The notes under the pieces: generated by a model
The model's database searches: none
What the model was told of the DNA's origin: nothing
Seen by the model: the letters and a program-made list of their open reading frames with translations, nothing else
DNA from: Bacteroidota bacterium
GTDB lineage: Bacteria > Bacteroidota > Bacteroidia > NORP154
Assembly: GCA_002401055.1 (NCBI GenBank)
Contig: NVRZ01000072.1
Span: forward strand, 1-11,884
Length of the DNA: 11,884 nucleotides
Direction: 5' to 3'
Shown: one piece after another, positions 1-8,033 of the stretch
How positions within the stretch are numbered: the stretch's first letter is position 1
Layout: the number at the start of each line of letters is the position of its first letter
Translations under genes and position numbers: made by a program

Positions 1-2249
1 CCTGGAGTGGCGAAGCCAACCGCCTCGGAGGCTGAATGCCAGTTGGTTTTATCATGGCTAACCCTGTCAAAATCCAGCCTCTCCAATGAAACACCATTGA
101 TGTCATTCAACAATACAAAGTGCATATCCTCAGCGTATGAAATACTGTCTGATACTCGCGATAAGTTGTCAACCAAAACAACAGTGCCATCGCCGTTGTT
201 ATAGGCTGGTATAGGATCCATCTGCAAAAAAGTTTTGGAAACAGCATTTGGATATTCATCCTTTATGTTGGATGTGTCTTTGGTCAACACCACATATTCG
301 CCAGGAAAAACAATGTACGCGGTTAGCGCAATGCTTTCTAAATTGTCAATCGTGTCGTTGCCTACATTGCCCAACTCCCACCCATTAAGATCAATAAATC
401 TCTGTGAATTATTGTAGATCTCCACAAAATCATATCCACTATTGAAATAATTCGTTCTTGGGTTAAACAGAATTTCGTTAATGATCAAATCTCCTGGCTG
501 CGCTTGTTCAGGGCTGGCAAACTGCGCTGAGTTCGGATTCGTAATCCCATTACCAGCGCAATCAGCCAGATTACTAATAGACACGGTGTATATTACACTA
601 AGAGGCAGAGAGCTAGTCAGTGTCAGAGTAATCGTGTTTGCAGAAGTTTGTGTTGCAGACAATAAAACAAGGCCATTGCTAAATGAATACGATGCCTGAG
701 CTACATCTCCGCTATCTAAGCCTTCGCTCATTGTCAACAGGATTGTAACGCTGTCCAACACAACCGCACCCAAAAGAGTCGGTGACAACGTGTCCGGTAA
801 AATATCGAAAACAGAGTTGATCATCCCTGGAGTGCCTCCAGTAGGGCTGTTCGAAGCTATCCAGTTATTCGTGGAACTACAGGGCGAGTGATTCGGATTA
901 ATTTGCTCCAAACTCCAGCCACCATCGTCTTTAGACCCATCCATATACCAACTGTCGTCGTAGGCAACCACGTCGATCAGCGTTCCAAAATTATCCAGTA
1001 ATGTTAGGCTATCACCGCCATTTGTAAGAGCGGTCCAAGAGGATATTCCTATTACCGGACCATAAGGAAGATAACTTGCCGTGTCCGTCGCATTACATAA
1101 AATCACATATTCATCAGGCAAAAGAATATGAGTTGAAAGCGTCTTACTCGTAGTGCTATTCACAAAGACCCATCCACTAAGGTCAAATATTTTGTTGCTG
1201 GTATTGTAAAGCTCTAAAAACTCCCCGCTTGGCAGGGCAACAGCTGGTGAAGGATCCGCAAATATTTCATTGAATACAACGTCATCTGCGATAGCAATTC
1301 CAGCCATGAAGTAAGAAAATGTGATAGTTTCAGGAATGGTTATGGCATTTGATAAAATATCGGCAACATTTGAAACAGTTAGAATATTTGTAATTCCATT
1401 TCCAAATTGAATTGGAAACGTTAAATGTACCAGCGTAGAATCTACACCATCTCTTAACGCTGTGCTTGGACCTCCAATTCCATTATTGGCAGAATAATTC
1501 CCAATTAGCTGTGAACTGGTCAAATCAACATATTCTGAGAAGAAAACATCCAATGTTGTGTCCGAAAGAACCGTTACGCTTAAAATTGTCGGCGCAAAAC
1601 TATCAACAGGAATGGGGCCAACAGTGATGTTGTCAAAATAATGATTGTTTACAGGCCCTGCTGCCCCCGATTGAACAACCGCAAATCCGAAAAAGCTGCT
1701 TGTGCCAATAGAATTATTGATAACCGATCCTGCGGTTACAAAAGTCCCCGTAACGGCGTCATCATATTCCAACACCCAATTATTAGAAGCATCCCGGCTC
1801 ACGCGAATCTGGAAAGGATTGTTGGAAGCGCTATTAAACAAGCCGTCAGGACCGTCTATAATGATAGTAGCCGTGCCCCCAACCATTTCGTACAATGAAA
1901 TCTCATCAGGTGTATCGCCACACCTCACAAAATATCCGTTGTTTGGTGTAGATAAGTTTGCCACATCAGACATCAGATATACATCTACATAATTAGCACC
2001 AGAAGTGGAGAATTTAAGGTTAATGTAAAACTCCCATTGTGCTTCCAAAGCCTGCGCCGATACTGTGCTCAACGCATAGTTATTTGCCCCAGCACTGTTG
2101 GAGCGAAGCTCACCCGCCAATACTATGAATAGAGAATCATCACCTGTCCATGTAGGATTTGCAGTATAATCGCCATCCGAAAAGTCTTCATTTACCTGCG
2201 CGAACGACAGCATTGGTAGCAGGAACAAGAATAAGAGAAATCTGTACAT
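1..2249 (-). CDS. Secreted multidomain lamin-tail / Ig-like protein (C-terminus beyond the left edge)
   Basis: An uninterrupted minus-strand frame of 749 codons opens with ATG at 2247-2249 and is still open at base 1. The first 18 residues (MYRFLLFLFLLPMLSFAQ) are a signal peptide with the Ala-Gln cleavage context usual in Bacteroidota, so the product is exported. Residues about 20-210 look like a ConA-like lectin/glucanase beta-sandwich. About 217-315 is an SbsA/Big_5-like Ig domain (starts APTILSV). About 319-478 is a lamin-tail domain (VVFNEIFADPSP, later FLELYNTS and DLSGWVF, ending GGTPGMIN). About 489-585 is a second Ig-like domain. A second lamin-tail domain begins near 586 (LIINEILFNP, FVEIYNNS, DLNGWELG) and reaches the edge at ATPG. 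Such proteins are usually large cell-surface or secreted proteins of unknown role, often ending in a type IX sorting domain; that end is not visible here. Divergent from asd across 77 bp. Domain calls are by eye. Confidence 0.9.
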   Translation of the reverse strand, partial: MYRFLLFLFLLPMLSFAQVNEDFSDGDYTANPTWTGDDSLFIVLAGELRSNSAGANNYALSTVSAQALEAQWEFYINLKFSTSGANYVDVYLMSDVANLSTPNNGYFVRCGDTPDEISLYEMVGGTATIIIDGPDGLFNSASNNPFQIRVSRDASNNWVLEYDDAVTGTFVTAGSVINNSIGTSSFFGFAVVQSGAAGPVNNHYFDNITVGPIPVDSFAPTILSVTVLSDTTLDVFFSEYVDLTSSQLIGNYSANNGIGGPSTALRDGVDSTLVHLTFPIQFGNGITNILTVSNVADILSNAITIPETITFSYFMAGIAIADDVVFNEIFADPSPAVALPSGEFLELYNTSNKIFDLSGWVFVNSTTSKTLSTHILLPDEYVILCNATDTASYLPYGPVIGISSWTALTNGGDSLTLLDNFGTLIDVVAYDDSWYMDGSKDDGGWSLEQINPNHSPCSSTNNWIASNSPTGGTPGMINSVFDILPDTLSPTLLGAVVLDSVTILLTMSEGLDSGDVAQASYSFSNGLVLLSATQTSANTITLTLTSSLPLSVIYTVSISNLADCAGNGITNPNSAQFASPEQAQPGDLIINEILFNPRTNYFNSGYDFVEIYNNSQRFIDLNGWELGNVGNDTIDNLESIALTAYIVFPGEYVVLTKDTSNIKDEYPNAVSKTFLQMDPIPAYNNGDGTVVLVDNLSRVSDSISYAEDMHFVLLNDINGVSLERLDFDRVSHDKTNWHSASEAVGFATP

Positions 2250-2295
2250 AAGATAAACACCCCTTCTCCAGAGGAAATGTAAGTTGTAAATATAC

Positions 2296-2303
2296 TACTT
2301 TTG
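2296..2303 (+). promoter_or_regulatory. Bacteroidota -7 promoter element for asd
   Basis: TACTTTTG matches the Bacteroidota sigma-ABfr -7 consensus TAnnTTTG exactly and lies 23 bases before the asd ATG, which would give a leader of roughly 15-20 nt. I see no TTG at the expected -33 distance. On the other strand TATATTTA (2287-2294) is a one-mismatch version that could serve the divergent lamin-tail gene, but it also lacks a -33 partner. Confidence 0.45.
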
Positions 2304-2326
2304 AAACTTGATATCTTAAGTAGAGC

Positions 2327-3325
2327 ATGAGTTTAAAAGTGGCAATTATTGGAGCAACAGGATTGGTAGGAACCACCATGTTAAAGGTGTTACAGGAGCG
2401 AAATTTTCCTGTTTCACAAATCATTCCTGTTGCATCGGCAAAATCCATCGGTAAATTTGTTGCGTTTAACTCCGATCAAATAGAAATTGTCACGGTTGAA
2501 TCTGCCTTGGCAATGAATCCGGATATCGCGCTTTTTTCGGCAGGATCCTCCACTGCATTAGAGTCGGCAACACTTTTTACTGAACTTGGATGTAAAGTAA
2601 TCGATAACTCCTCCGCCTTCAGAATGGATCCAAATGTTAAGTTAATTGTTCCTGAAATAAACGGAAATACGCTGGAGAGCTCTGACGGCATCATTTCCAA
2701 TCCTAATTGCTCCACAATTCAGCTGGTTATGATACTGGCGCCTTTGCATAAAAAATACGGTATCAAAAGGGTAGTGATTTCCACCTATCAATCGGTTAGC
2801 GGTACTGGCGCAAAAGCGGTCATGCAACTAAAACATGAACGACACGATCTGGAAGCAGAAAAGGTATACCCCTATTCTATTGATAAAAACTGTTTGCCTC
2901 ACTGTGATGACTTCACCGAAAACGGATACACCAAAGAAGAGATGAAACTCGTAAATGAAACCCGCAAAATTCTAGATGATTCCAGCATGCGCATTACTGC
3001 AACTGCAGTTCGGGTTCCGGTTGACTCAGCGCACTCAGAATCTGTAAACATAGAGTTTTCCGAACCTTTCGAATTAGGCGAGGTGCGCAGTATCTTATCT
3101 GGTACAGATGGTGTTGTTGTATCTGATGACGTGGCCTTGAATGTGTATCCCATGCCCATTGATGCGGAAGGGAAGGACAATGTATTTGTGGGACGAATTC
3201 GCAGGGATGAATCCAATGAAAACTCTCTTAACTGTTGGATCGTGGCCGATAACTTGCGAAAAGGAGCTGCTACCAATGCAGTTCAAATAGCAGAGAAATT
3301 GGTGGAGAAAAAACTTGTGGGGTAA
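2327..3325 (+). CDS. asd: Aspartate-semialdehyde dehydrogenase
   Basis: A 332-residue protein of normal family length. It catalyses the NADPH-dependent reduction of aspartyl-4-phosphate to aspartate-4-semialdehyde in the cytoplasm, the branch-point step toward lysine/diaminopimelate, threonine and methionine. The N-terminal Rossmann motif GATGLVG is at residues 9-15. The catalytic cysteine is C128 in NPNCST, Q155 sits in STYQSVSGTGA, and the active-site histidine H236 is in RVPVDSAHSE. These match the compact form of the enzyme found in Gram-positives and Bacteroidota. The ATG follows an exact TAnnTTTG element at 2296-2303. The gene is monocistronic here: it diverges from the lamin-tail gene and converges on lspA with one base between the two stop codons. 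No motif is missing, and the call is secure. Confidence 0.97.
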   Translation: MSLKVAIIGATGLVGTTMLKVLQERNFPVSQIIPVASAKSIGKFVAFNSDQIEIVTVESALAMNPDIALFSAGSSTALESATLFTELGCKVIDNSSAFRMDPNVKLIVPEINGNTLESSDGIISNPNCSTIQLVMILAPLHKKYGIKRVVISTYQSVSGTGAKAVMQLKHERHDLEAEKVYPYSIDKNCLPHCDDFTENGYTKEEMKLVNETRKILDDSSMRITATAVRVPVDSAHSESVNIEFSEPFELGEVRSILSGTDGVVVSDDVALNVYPMPIDAEGKDNVFVGRIRRDESNENSLNCWIVADNLRKGAATNAVQIAEKLVEKKLVG

Positions 3326-3326
3326 T

Positions 3327-4049
3327 TTATTCAACAACCTCGCCATCTCCTTCAGGCGCTTCTGGCTCCTTTGCCTCCTCTTCCTTTTCCTCTGTTTCAA
3401 AGGATGCAAAGAACCTCTTTTGAAAGATAATGATTATCGTAATGCCAATGGTAATCGCCGAATCAGCGATGTTGAACACGGGTCTGAAGAAAATAAAATG
3501 ATCGCCGGCCCATGGAAAAATATAAAACAGTATATCGGGGCACCAAGCAGGAACAGCTTCTGGCGCTGCAGGAAACCATTGGGGAATGTATGTGTCAATC
3601 ACAGGAAAGTAAAGCATATCTACTACTCTGCCGTAGAGGAACTTACCGTAACCTCCTCCTTCTGGAAACATTTCTGCCACTTGTAAATAAGCGCTCTCCC
3701 CAAACACTACGCCATAAAACGCGCTGTCAACGATATTACCCAGTGCTCCCGCAAAAATCATGGAAACGCAGATAACGAAGCCTTTGTCAAGCCCTTGCTT
3801 AATCATTGAAATGAGGTACCATCCAATTACAGAAATGGCAACAATGCGAAATAGGCTTAGCATCAACTTGCCTAGCTCCCCTTCCATTTCAAGGCCGAAG
3901 GCCATTCCGTTATTCTCCGTAAAGTGGATGATAAACCAATCGCCCAAGATGTGGTATTCTTGGCCCAGAAACATGTTGGACTTGATCCAGATTTTTAATG
4001 CCTGATCTAAGAAGAGAATCAGGAAAATAATAATCGCGGATCTTTTCAA
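3327..4049 (-). CDS. lspA: Lipoprotein signal peptidase (signal peptidase II)
   Basis: An inner-membrane aspartic protease that removes signal peptides from diacylglyceryl-modified prolipoproteins. The 240 residues hold about four membrane segments (near 4-22, 62-82, 88-107 and 190-210). D15 lies in the first. The catalytic aspartates are D108 in GALGNIVD and D196 in FNIADSAI, and ENNGMAFG is at 45-52. The two aspartates are 88 residues apart, against about 19 in the Pseudomonas enzyme, because of a periplasmic insertion that includes VVDMLYFP (142-149). As I recall, Bacteroidota LspA usually carries such an insertion; this one seems slightly longer. The C-terminus has an acidic cytoplasmic tail of about 25 residues rich in Glu. 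The start is TTG (codon at 4047-4049): no in-frame ATG lies upstream, and the next in-frame Met (M26) would remove the first membrane helix. It is the last gene of the ileS operon, 52 bp after the dksA-like gene. Confidence 0.95.
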   Translation of the reverse strand: MKRSAIIIFLILFLDQALKIWIKSNMFLGQEYHILGDWFIIHFTENNGMAFGLEMEGELGKLMLSLFRIVAISVIGWYLISMIKQGLDKGFVICVSMIFAGALGNIVDSAFYGVVFGESAYLQVAEMFPEGGGYGKFLYGRVVDMLYFPVIDTYIPQWFPAAPEAVPAWCPDILFYIFPWAGDHFIFFRPVFNIADSAITIGITIIIIFQKRFFASFETEEKEEEAKEPEAPEGDGEVVE

Positions 4050-4101
4050 TTCAAAAGAGGGAAAATGTTTTTATGTGGAAAATAAGTTCAGAAATGCAGG
4101 C

Positions 4102-4503
4102 TTACTGTGCCATTTTCGCCTCAATGCTCAAAGTAGCATGCGGCACAGCTTTCAATCTTTCTTTCGAGATCAGCCTACCCGTTTCGCGACAAATCCCGTA
4201 AGTACCGTTTTGAATTCTTAGCAAAGCATTCTCTAAATGCCCTATGAATTTCTTCTGCCTAACAGCCAGCTGTGCATTTTCTTCCTTTGAAAGCACTTCG
4301 GAACCTTCTTCCAATACCTTAAAGGTAGGAGAGGTGTCATCAGTACCATGATCATCAAGGCCAGAAATATTGCCTTTAAACAATTCGTATTCCTCTTTGG
4401 CCTTCTCGAGCTTTTTCATTATCAAGGCTTTGAATTCCTTGAGCTCTTTGGCTGTATACTTTTTCTTTCTAGATACAGGTGCTGCTTTTGTCTTTGTTGC
4501 CAT
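4102..4503 (-). CDS. TraR/DksA-family transcriptional regulator without a zinc-binding cysteine set
   Basis: A 133-residue cytoplasmic protein of the DksA/TraR family. Members bind the RNA polymerase secondary channel and, with ppGpp, adjust transcription of rRNA and amino-acid genes. After a basic N-terminus, residues about 17-100 form the coiled-coil hairpin with an acidic tip (LDDHGTDD, 49-56). The C-terminal globular part is recognisable from NGTYGIC (99-105), ISKERLKAVP (112-121) and ATLSIEAK (123-130). The canonical four-cysteine zinc finger is reduced to C105; the other three positions are Thr108, Ser126 and Ala129. As I recall, many Bacteroidota homologues share this loss, so the gene is probably functional. 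The ATG is 18 bp after the ileS stop, and lspA follows 52 bp later, so co-transcription with ileS and lspA is likely. The family is secure; the exact role in this organism is inferred. Confidence 0.93.
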   Translation of the reverse strand: MATKTKAAPVSRKKKYTAKELKEFKALIMKKLEKAKEEYELFKGNISGLDDHGTDDTSPTFKVLEEGSEVLSKEENAQLAVRQKKFIGHLENALLRIQNGTYGICRETGRLISKERLKAVPHATLSIEAKMAQ

Positions 4504-4521
4504 CTTGTTAAGTTTTTCGCT

Positions 4522-7500
4522 TTAGGTTACTTCCTTTGAAATTGCAACCAAAGCAGTTAATTCGTCGTTAATTTCTAATCGTGTTTCATCTTGTATTTGC
4601 TCAGAAACCTCCAAAGAAACTGCTAGCGTTTCCGCGCAAATGTAATTTAAATTATTTTCAATTGCTGAGTTTAAATTAGCGTCACTTTTAATCTGGAGAA
4701 TGATCTTGTCAGTTACCTCAAATTTTTTCTCTTTTCTGAGGTTCTGTATCTTGTTTACCAGATCACGTGCTACTCCTTCCTCTCTCAGCTCGGTGGTAAT
4801 GTTAACGTCAAGTGCGACTGTTATTGCCCCCATGTTGCTTACCAGCCACCCCGGAACATCTCCTGAGGAGATTTCAACGTCTTCAAGGCCAATTACAACC
4901 TGCTCACCTCCGATGCTAAGTTCATACGCATTTTCCGTTTCTAGGGTTTCAATATCTTCCTTTTTAAATTCCGCCAGCTTTTTGGCTATCTCCTTCATGT
5001 ATTTACCATACTTTGGTCCCAGTACCTTGAAGTTCGGCTTGATGGTTTTTACAAAAATGTCGGAAGAGCCATCTATGTACTCCAATTCCTTGATGTTAAG
5101 TTCAGATAGAATTAACCCCTCAACTGCTTCAAGCTGCTTCCTGAACGAATCGTTCACAACAGGAACCATTATCTTACTTAGTGGTTGCCTAACCTTAATG
5201 CCTTCCTTTTTCCTTAAAGAAAGCACCATGGAAGAAACGTCCTGAGCAATTTGCATTCTGCTTTCCAGCTCCTTGTCTAAAGCACCATGGTCGGCCACTG
5301 GAAAATCTGACAAATGAACCGATGCCTCTGGTGCCTCATTGCCCGAATTCATTAGATCAATAAACAGTTTGTCCATAAAAAATGGCGCTATTGGCGATGA
5401 CAACTGAGCAACAGCTACTAAACAGCTATAAAGCGTCTGATAGGCGGCTATCTTATCTTCAGAATAATCACCTTTCCAAAATCTTCTTCTACACAGCCTA
5501 ACATACCAATTGCTCAAATGATTGTCTACAAAATTTTGGATCGCCCTACCCGCCCTGGTTGGTTCATAATCCTCATAAAATGATTCAACATCCTGAATCA
5601 ACGAGTTGAGTCTGGATAAAATCCAGCGGTCTATTTCAGGCCTTTTGCCTATTGGTATTTCTTCCTCCTGGTTCGTAAACTCATCTATATTGGCATAAAG
5701 AGCAAAGAATGCATAGGTGTTATAAAGGGTTCCGAAGAATTTCCTTCTCGCCTCTTCAATTCCCGCCTGGTCAAATTTCAAATTATCCCATGGTTGCGCA
5801 TTGGTAATCATGTACCATCGAGTAGCGTCGGGGCCGTATTGTTTCAGTATCTCAAATGGATCGGCAGCGTTGCCCAATCGCTTGCTCATTTTAAGACCCT
5901 CTTTATCCAGGACCAGTCCATTGCTGATCACATTCTTGTACGCTACCGAATCAAAGCACATGGTGGCAATGGCATGCAACGTATAGAACCATCCACGAGT
6001 TTGGTCAACTCCCTCTGCAATATAATCTGCTGGAAAAGCCTTCCCCTCGTCAATTGCCTCCTTGTTCTCAAAAGGATAATGAACTTGTGCATATGGCATT
6101 GAGCCGCTATCGAACCAAACGTCGATCAGGTCCGTCTCCCGTGTCATGGGCTTCCCTGAATCCGATACCAAGACAATATCGTCTACGTATGGGCGGTGCA
6201 AGTCGAAGGTGTTGTAATTATCAGCTGAAAAGTCATTGGGGATAAAACCCGTTAATGGACTGGTTTCCATTACGCCCGCTTTAACAGCCTTTTCGCACTC
6301 AGCCTTAAATTGCTCCACCGACGCAATGCAAATTTCTTCCTTTCCGTCTTCCGTTCGCCAAATAGGCAATGGGATTCCCCAATAACGAGAACGAGAAAGA
6401 TTCCAATCATGTAAATTGTTCAACCACTCGCCAAAACGCCCGGTTCCTGTAGATGCCGGTTTCCAATTAATGCTATCATTTAACTCGCTCATGCGCTCTT
6501 TCGCAGCAGAAGCTTTTACAAACCAGCTATCAAGAGGATAGTACAAAATCGGCTTATCAGTTCGCCAGCAGTGCGGATAATTGTGCGTGTACTTTTCTGT
6601 GTGGAAACATTTGTTCTCCTCCTTCAGCTTGATGACTATTTCTACATCCACTGATTTATCAGGAGCTTTCCCATCCTCGTAATAATCGTTTTTCACATAT
6701 TTTCCGGCCAAGTCTCCCATTTCCTTTACAAAGCGACCTTGCAAATCAACCAAAGGAACCGGATTGCCTTCATCATCAGCAACCAACATTGGTGGCACAC
6801 CTGCCTCCTTGGCTACGAACATGTCATCAGCACCAAAGGTTGGCGCAATATGAACAATACCAGTGCCCTCCTCTGTAGTGACGAAAGAACCTGAGATCAC
6901 CTGAAACGCGTTCTCAGGGTTATCCATTGGCTGGGCATACGGTAGCAGTTGTTCGTAACGCAAACCAACAAAATCTGCTCCTAAAAACTCCACTGGGTTT
7001 TCCAAAATCTTGGTACTCTCCATAAGGCTATCCAACAATGCATCGGCACATACAATGTATACTTCCTTGTCAGTGTACTTGTTTTTCGTGAGTACACGTA
7101 CATATTTAATCTTTGGACCCACACAAAGTGCGGTGTTAGAGGGTAGTGTCCATGGTGTGGTTGTCCAGGCGAGAAAGCACACATCCAGATCCCCACTACG
7201 ATTTTCATGTAGCCGAACAGCGGCTTCGTTGTTGATAATCTTGAACTGAGCAATGCAAGTTTGATCTTTAACATCCTTGTAACAACCTGGCAAGTTCAGT
7301 TCATGCGAACTGAGTCCGGTGCCTGCTTTAGGGGAGTATGGCTGAACACTATACCCCTGATAAAGCAAGTTCTTTTTGTACAGCTGGCCGAGGAGCCACC
7401 AAACGCTTTCTATATATTTATTTTCATAGGTCACATACGGGTCGTCCATGTCCACCCAATAACCCATCTTCTCAGTAACTGAACTCCATTCGGCAGTATA

Positions 7501-7881
7501 CTTCATGACCGCCTCTTTGCACTTTTTGTTGTACTCTGCAATCGAAATCTTTGTTCCAATATCTTCCTTGGTAATGCCCAGCTCTTTTTCTACGGCTAGC
7601 TCTACAGGCAAACCGTGTGTGTCCCATCCTCCCTTTCGTTTTACTACAAATCCTTTCAGTGTTTTGTAACGGCAAAAAATGTCCTTGATGGCCCTCGCCA
7701 TAACATGGTGTATGCCAGGCATTCCATTTGCTGAAGGAGGACCTTCATAAAAGGTAAAATCCTCGCCGCCCTTCCGGTTCTCAATACTGGCCCCGAACAC
7801 ATTATTCGTCTCCCAATATTTGAGAATCTCATCGCCTATTTCCGGCAGGTTTAACTGTTTGTATTCTGGGTACTTCGCCAC
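4522..7881 (-). CDS. ileS: Isoleucyl-tRNA synthetase, IleRS2-like with GIHH signature
   Basis: A 1119-residue cytoplasmic class I synthetase that charges tRNA-Ile, with editing of misactivated valine. The first half of the catalytic site is YEGPPSANG (45-53) followed by the class I signature, which here reads GIHH (56-59) where HIGH is expected. The CP1 editing domain spans roughly 200-420, with WTTTPWTLPSN (239-249) and GTGIVHIAP...ADD (339-353). SRSRYWGIPLPIW is at 496-508, DVWFDSG at 587-593, and the second signature KMSKR at 664-668. The anticodon-binding and C-terminal domains follow. Length, KMSKR and the following sequence resemble the eukaryotic-like IleRS2 class rather than the E. 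coli type. The start is GTG (7879-7881): an in-frame TGA (7885-7887) lies two codons upstream and rules out a longer protein. First gene of the ileS - dksA-like - lspA operon, with a promoter candidate at 7905-7936. Confidence 0.98.
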   Translation of the reverse strand: MAKYPEYKQLNLPEIGDEILKYWETNNVFGASIENRKGGEDFTFYEGPPSANGMPGIHHVMARAIKDIFCRYKTLKGFVVKRKGGWDTHGLPVELAVEKELGITKEDIGTKISIAEYNKKCKEAVMKYTAEWSSVTEKMGYWVDMDDPYVTYENKYIESVWWLLGQLYKKNLLYQGYSVQPYSPKAGTGLSSHELNLPGCYKDVKDQTCIAQFKIINNEAAVRLHENRSGDLDVCFLAWTTTPWTLPSNTALCVGPKIKYVRVLTKNKYTDKEVYIVCADALLDSLMESTKILENPVEFLGADFVGLRYEQLLPYAQPMDNPENAFQVISGSFVTTEEGTGIVHIAPTFGADDMFVAKEAGVPPMLVADDEGNPVPLVDLQGRFVKEMGDLAGKYVKNDYYEDGKAPDKSVDVEIVIKLKEENKCFHTEKYTHNYPHCWRTDKPILYYPLDSWFVKASAAKERMSELNDSINWKPASTGTGRFGEWLNNLHDWNLSRSRYWGIPLPIWRTEDGKEEICIASVEQFKAECEKAVKAGVMETSPLTGFIPNDFSADNYNTFDLHRPYVDDIVLVSDSGKPMTRETDLIDVWFDSGSMPYAQVHYPFENKEAIDEGKAFPADYIAEGVDQTRGWFYTLHAIATMCFDSVAYKNVISNGLVLDKEGLKMSKRLGNAADPFEILKQYGPDATRWYMITNAQPWDNLKFDQAGIEEARRKFFGTLYNTYAFFALYANIDEFTNQEEEIPIGKRPEIDRWILSRLNSLIQDVESFYEDYEPTRAGRAIQNFVDNHLSNWYVRLCRRRFWKGDYSEDKIAAYQTLYSCLVAVAQLSSPIAPFFMDKLFIDLMNSGNEAPEASVHLSDFPVADHGALDKELESRMQIAQDVSSMVLSLRKKEGIKVRQPLSKIMVPVVNDSFRKQLEAVEGLILSELNIKELEYIDGSSDIFVKTIKPNFKVLGPKYGKYMKEIAKKLAEFKKEDIETLETENAYELSIGGEQVVIGLEDVEISSGDVPGWLVSNMGAITVALDVNITTELREEGVARDLVNKIQNLRKEKKFEVTDKIILQIKSDANLNSAIENNLNYICAETLAVSLEVSEQIQDETRLEINDELTALVAISKEVT

Positions 7882-7904
7882 AATTCATGTTTTTCAAACG
7901 GCTG

Positions 7905-7936
7905 CAAAGTTAATAAAATGAATTTCCTCACACCAA
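7905..7936 (-). promoter_or_regulatory. Bacteroidota-type promoter of the ileS operon
   Basis: On the minus strand TAACTTTG (7905-7912) matches TAnnTTTG exactly, and a TTG (7934-7936) lies 21 bases upstream, within the spacing expected for the -33 element. Transcription would start near 7898, about 17 nt before the GTG start codon of ileS. Both boxes and their spacing fit, making this the best-supported promoter in the window. Confidence 0.55.
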
Positions 7937-7970
7937 GAGGTAAGGAATCATGCCAAAACAAACTTGTTAT

Positions 7971-8033
7971 GGCCTTTATTGCTGCCAATTACCTTGTTGC
8001 CTTTGGCAGATTAGGCCTCCCCCCAAAGGTAAT
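7971..8033 (+). promoter_or_regulatory. Nested inverted repeats with pseudoknot potential in the leader of the FkbM gene
   Basis: The 192-bp gap 7882-8073 holds the ileS promoter at its left end and this structure at its right. GGCCT (7971-7975) pairs with AGGCC (8013-8017). Inside it CTGCCAA (7982-7988) pairs perfectly with TTGGCAG (8003-8009). The loop bases TTACCTT (7989-7995) pair perfectly with AAGGTAA (8026-8032), which would close an H-type pseudoknot. A small alternative hairpin, TGCC-TTT-GGCA (7998-8008), competes with the inner stem. It ends about 40 bases before the methyltransferase ATG. I do not recognise a known riboswitch family. The same bases also lie in a 41-codon ORF (7918-8043), so the pairing could be chance. 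Function is unknown. Confidence 0.35.

Noticed and set aside
3315..3686. Plus-strand open frame of 123 codons overlapping the end of asd.
   Set aside because: It is antisense to the LspA coding region, whose catalytic motifs are intact; the product shows no recognisable domain.
4700..5245. A 181-codon open frame on the plus strand.
   Set aside because: It lies entirely antisense to ileS, whose protein is well conserved through this stretch; the Ser/Thr/Leu-rich product looks like a mirror of coding sequence.
7998..8008. TGCC-TTT-GGCA hairpin read as an intrinsic terminator.
   Set aside because: No gene ends upstream of it on either strand (both neighbours start here), and no T run follows.
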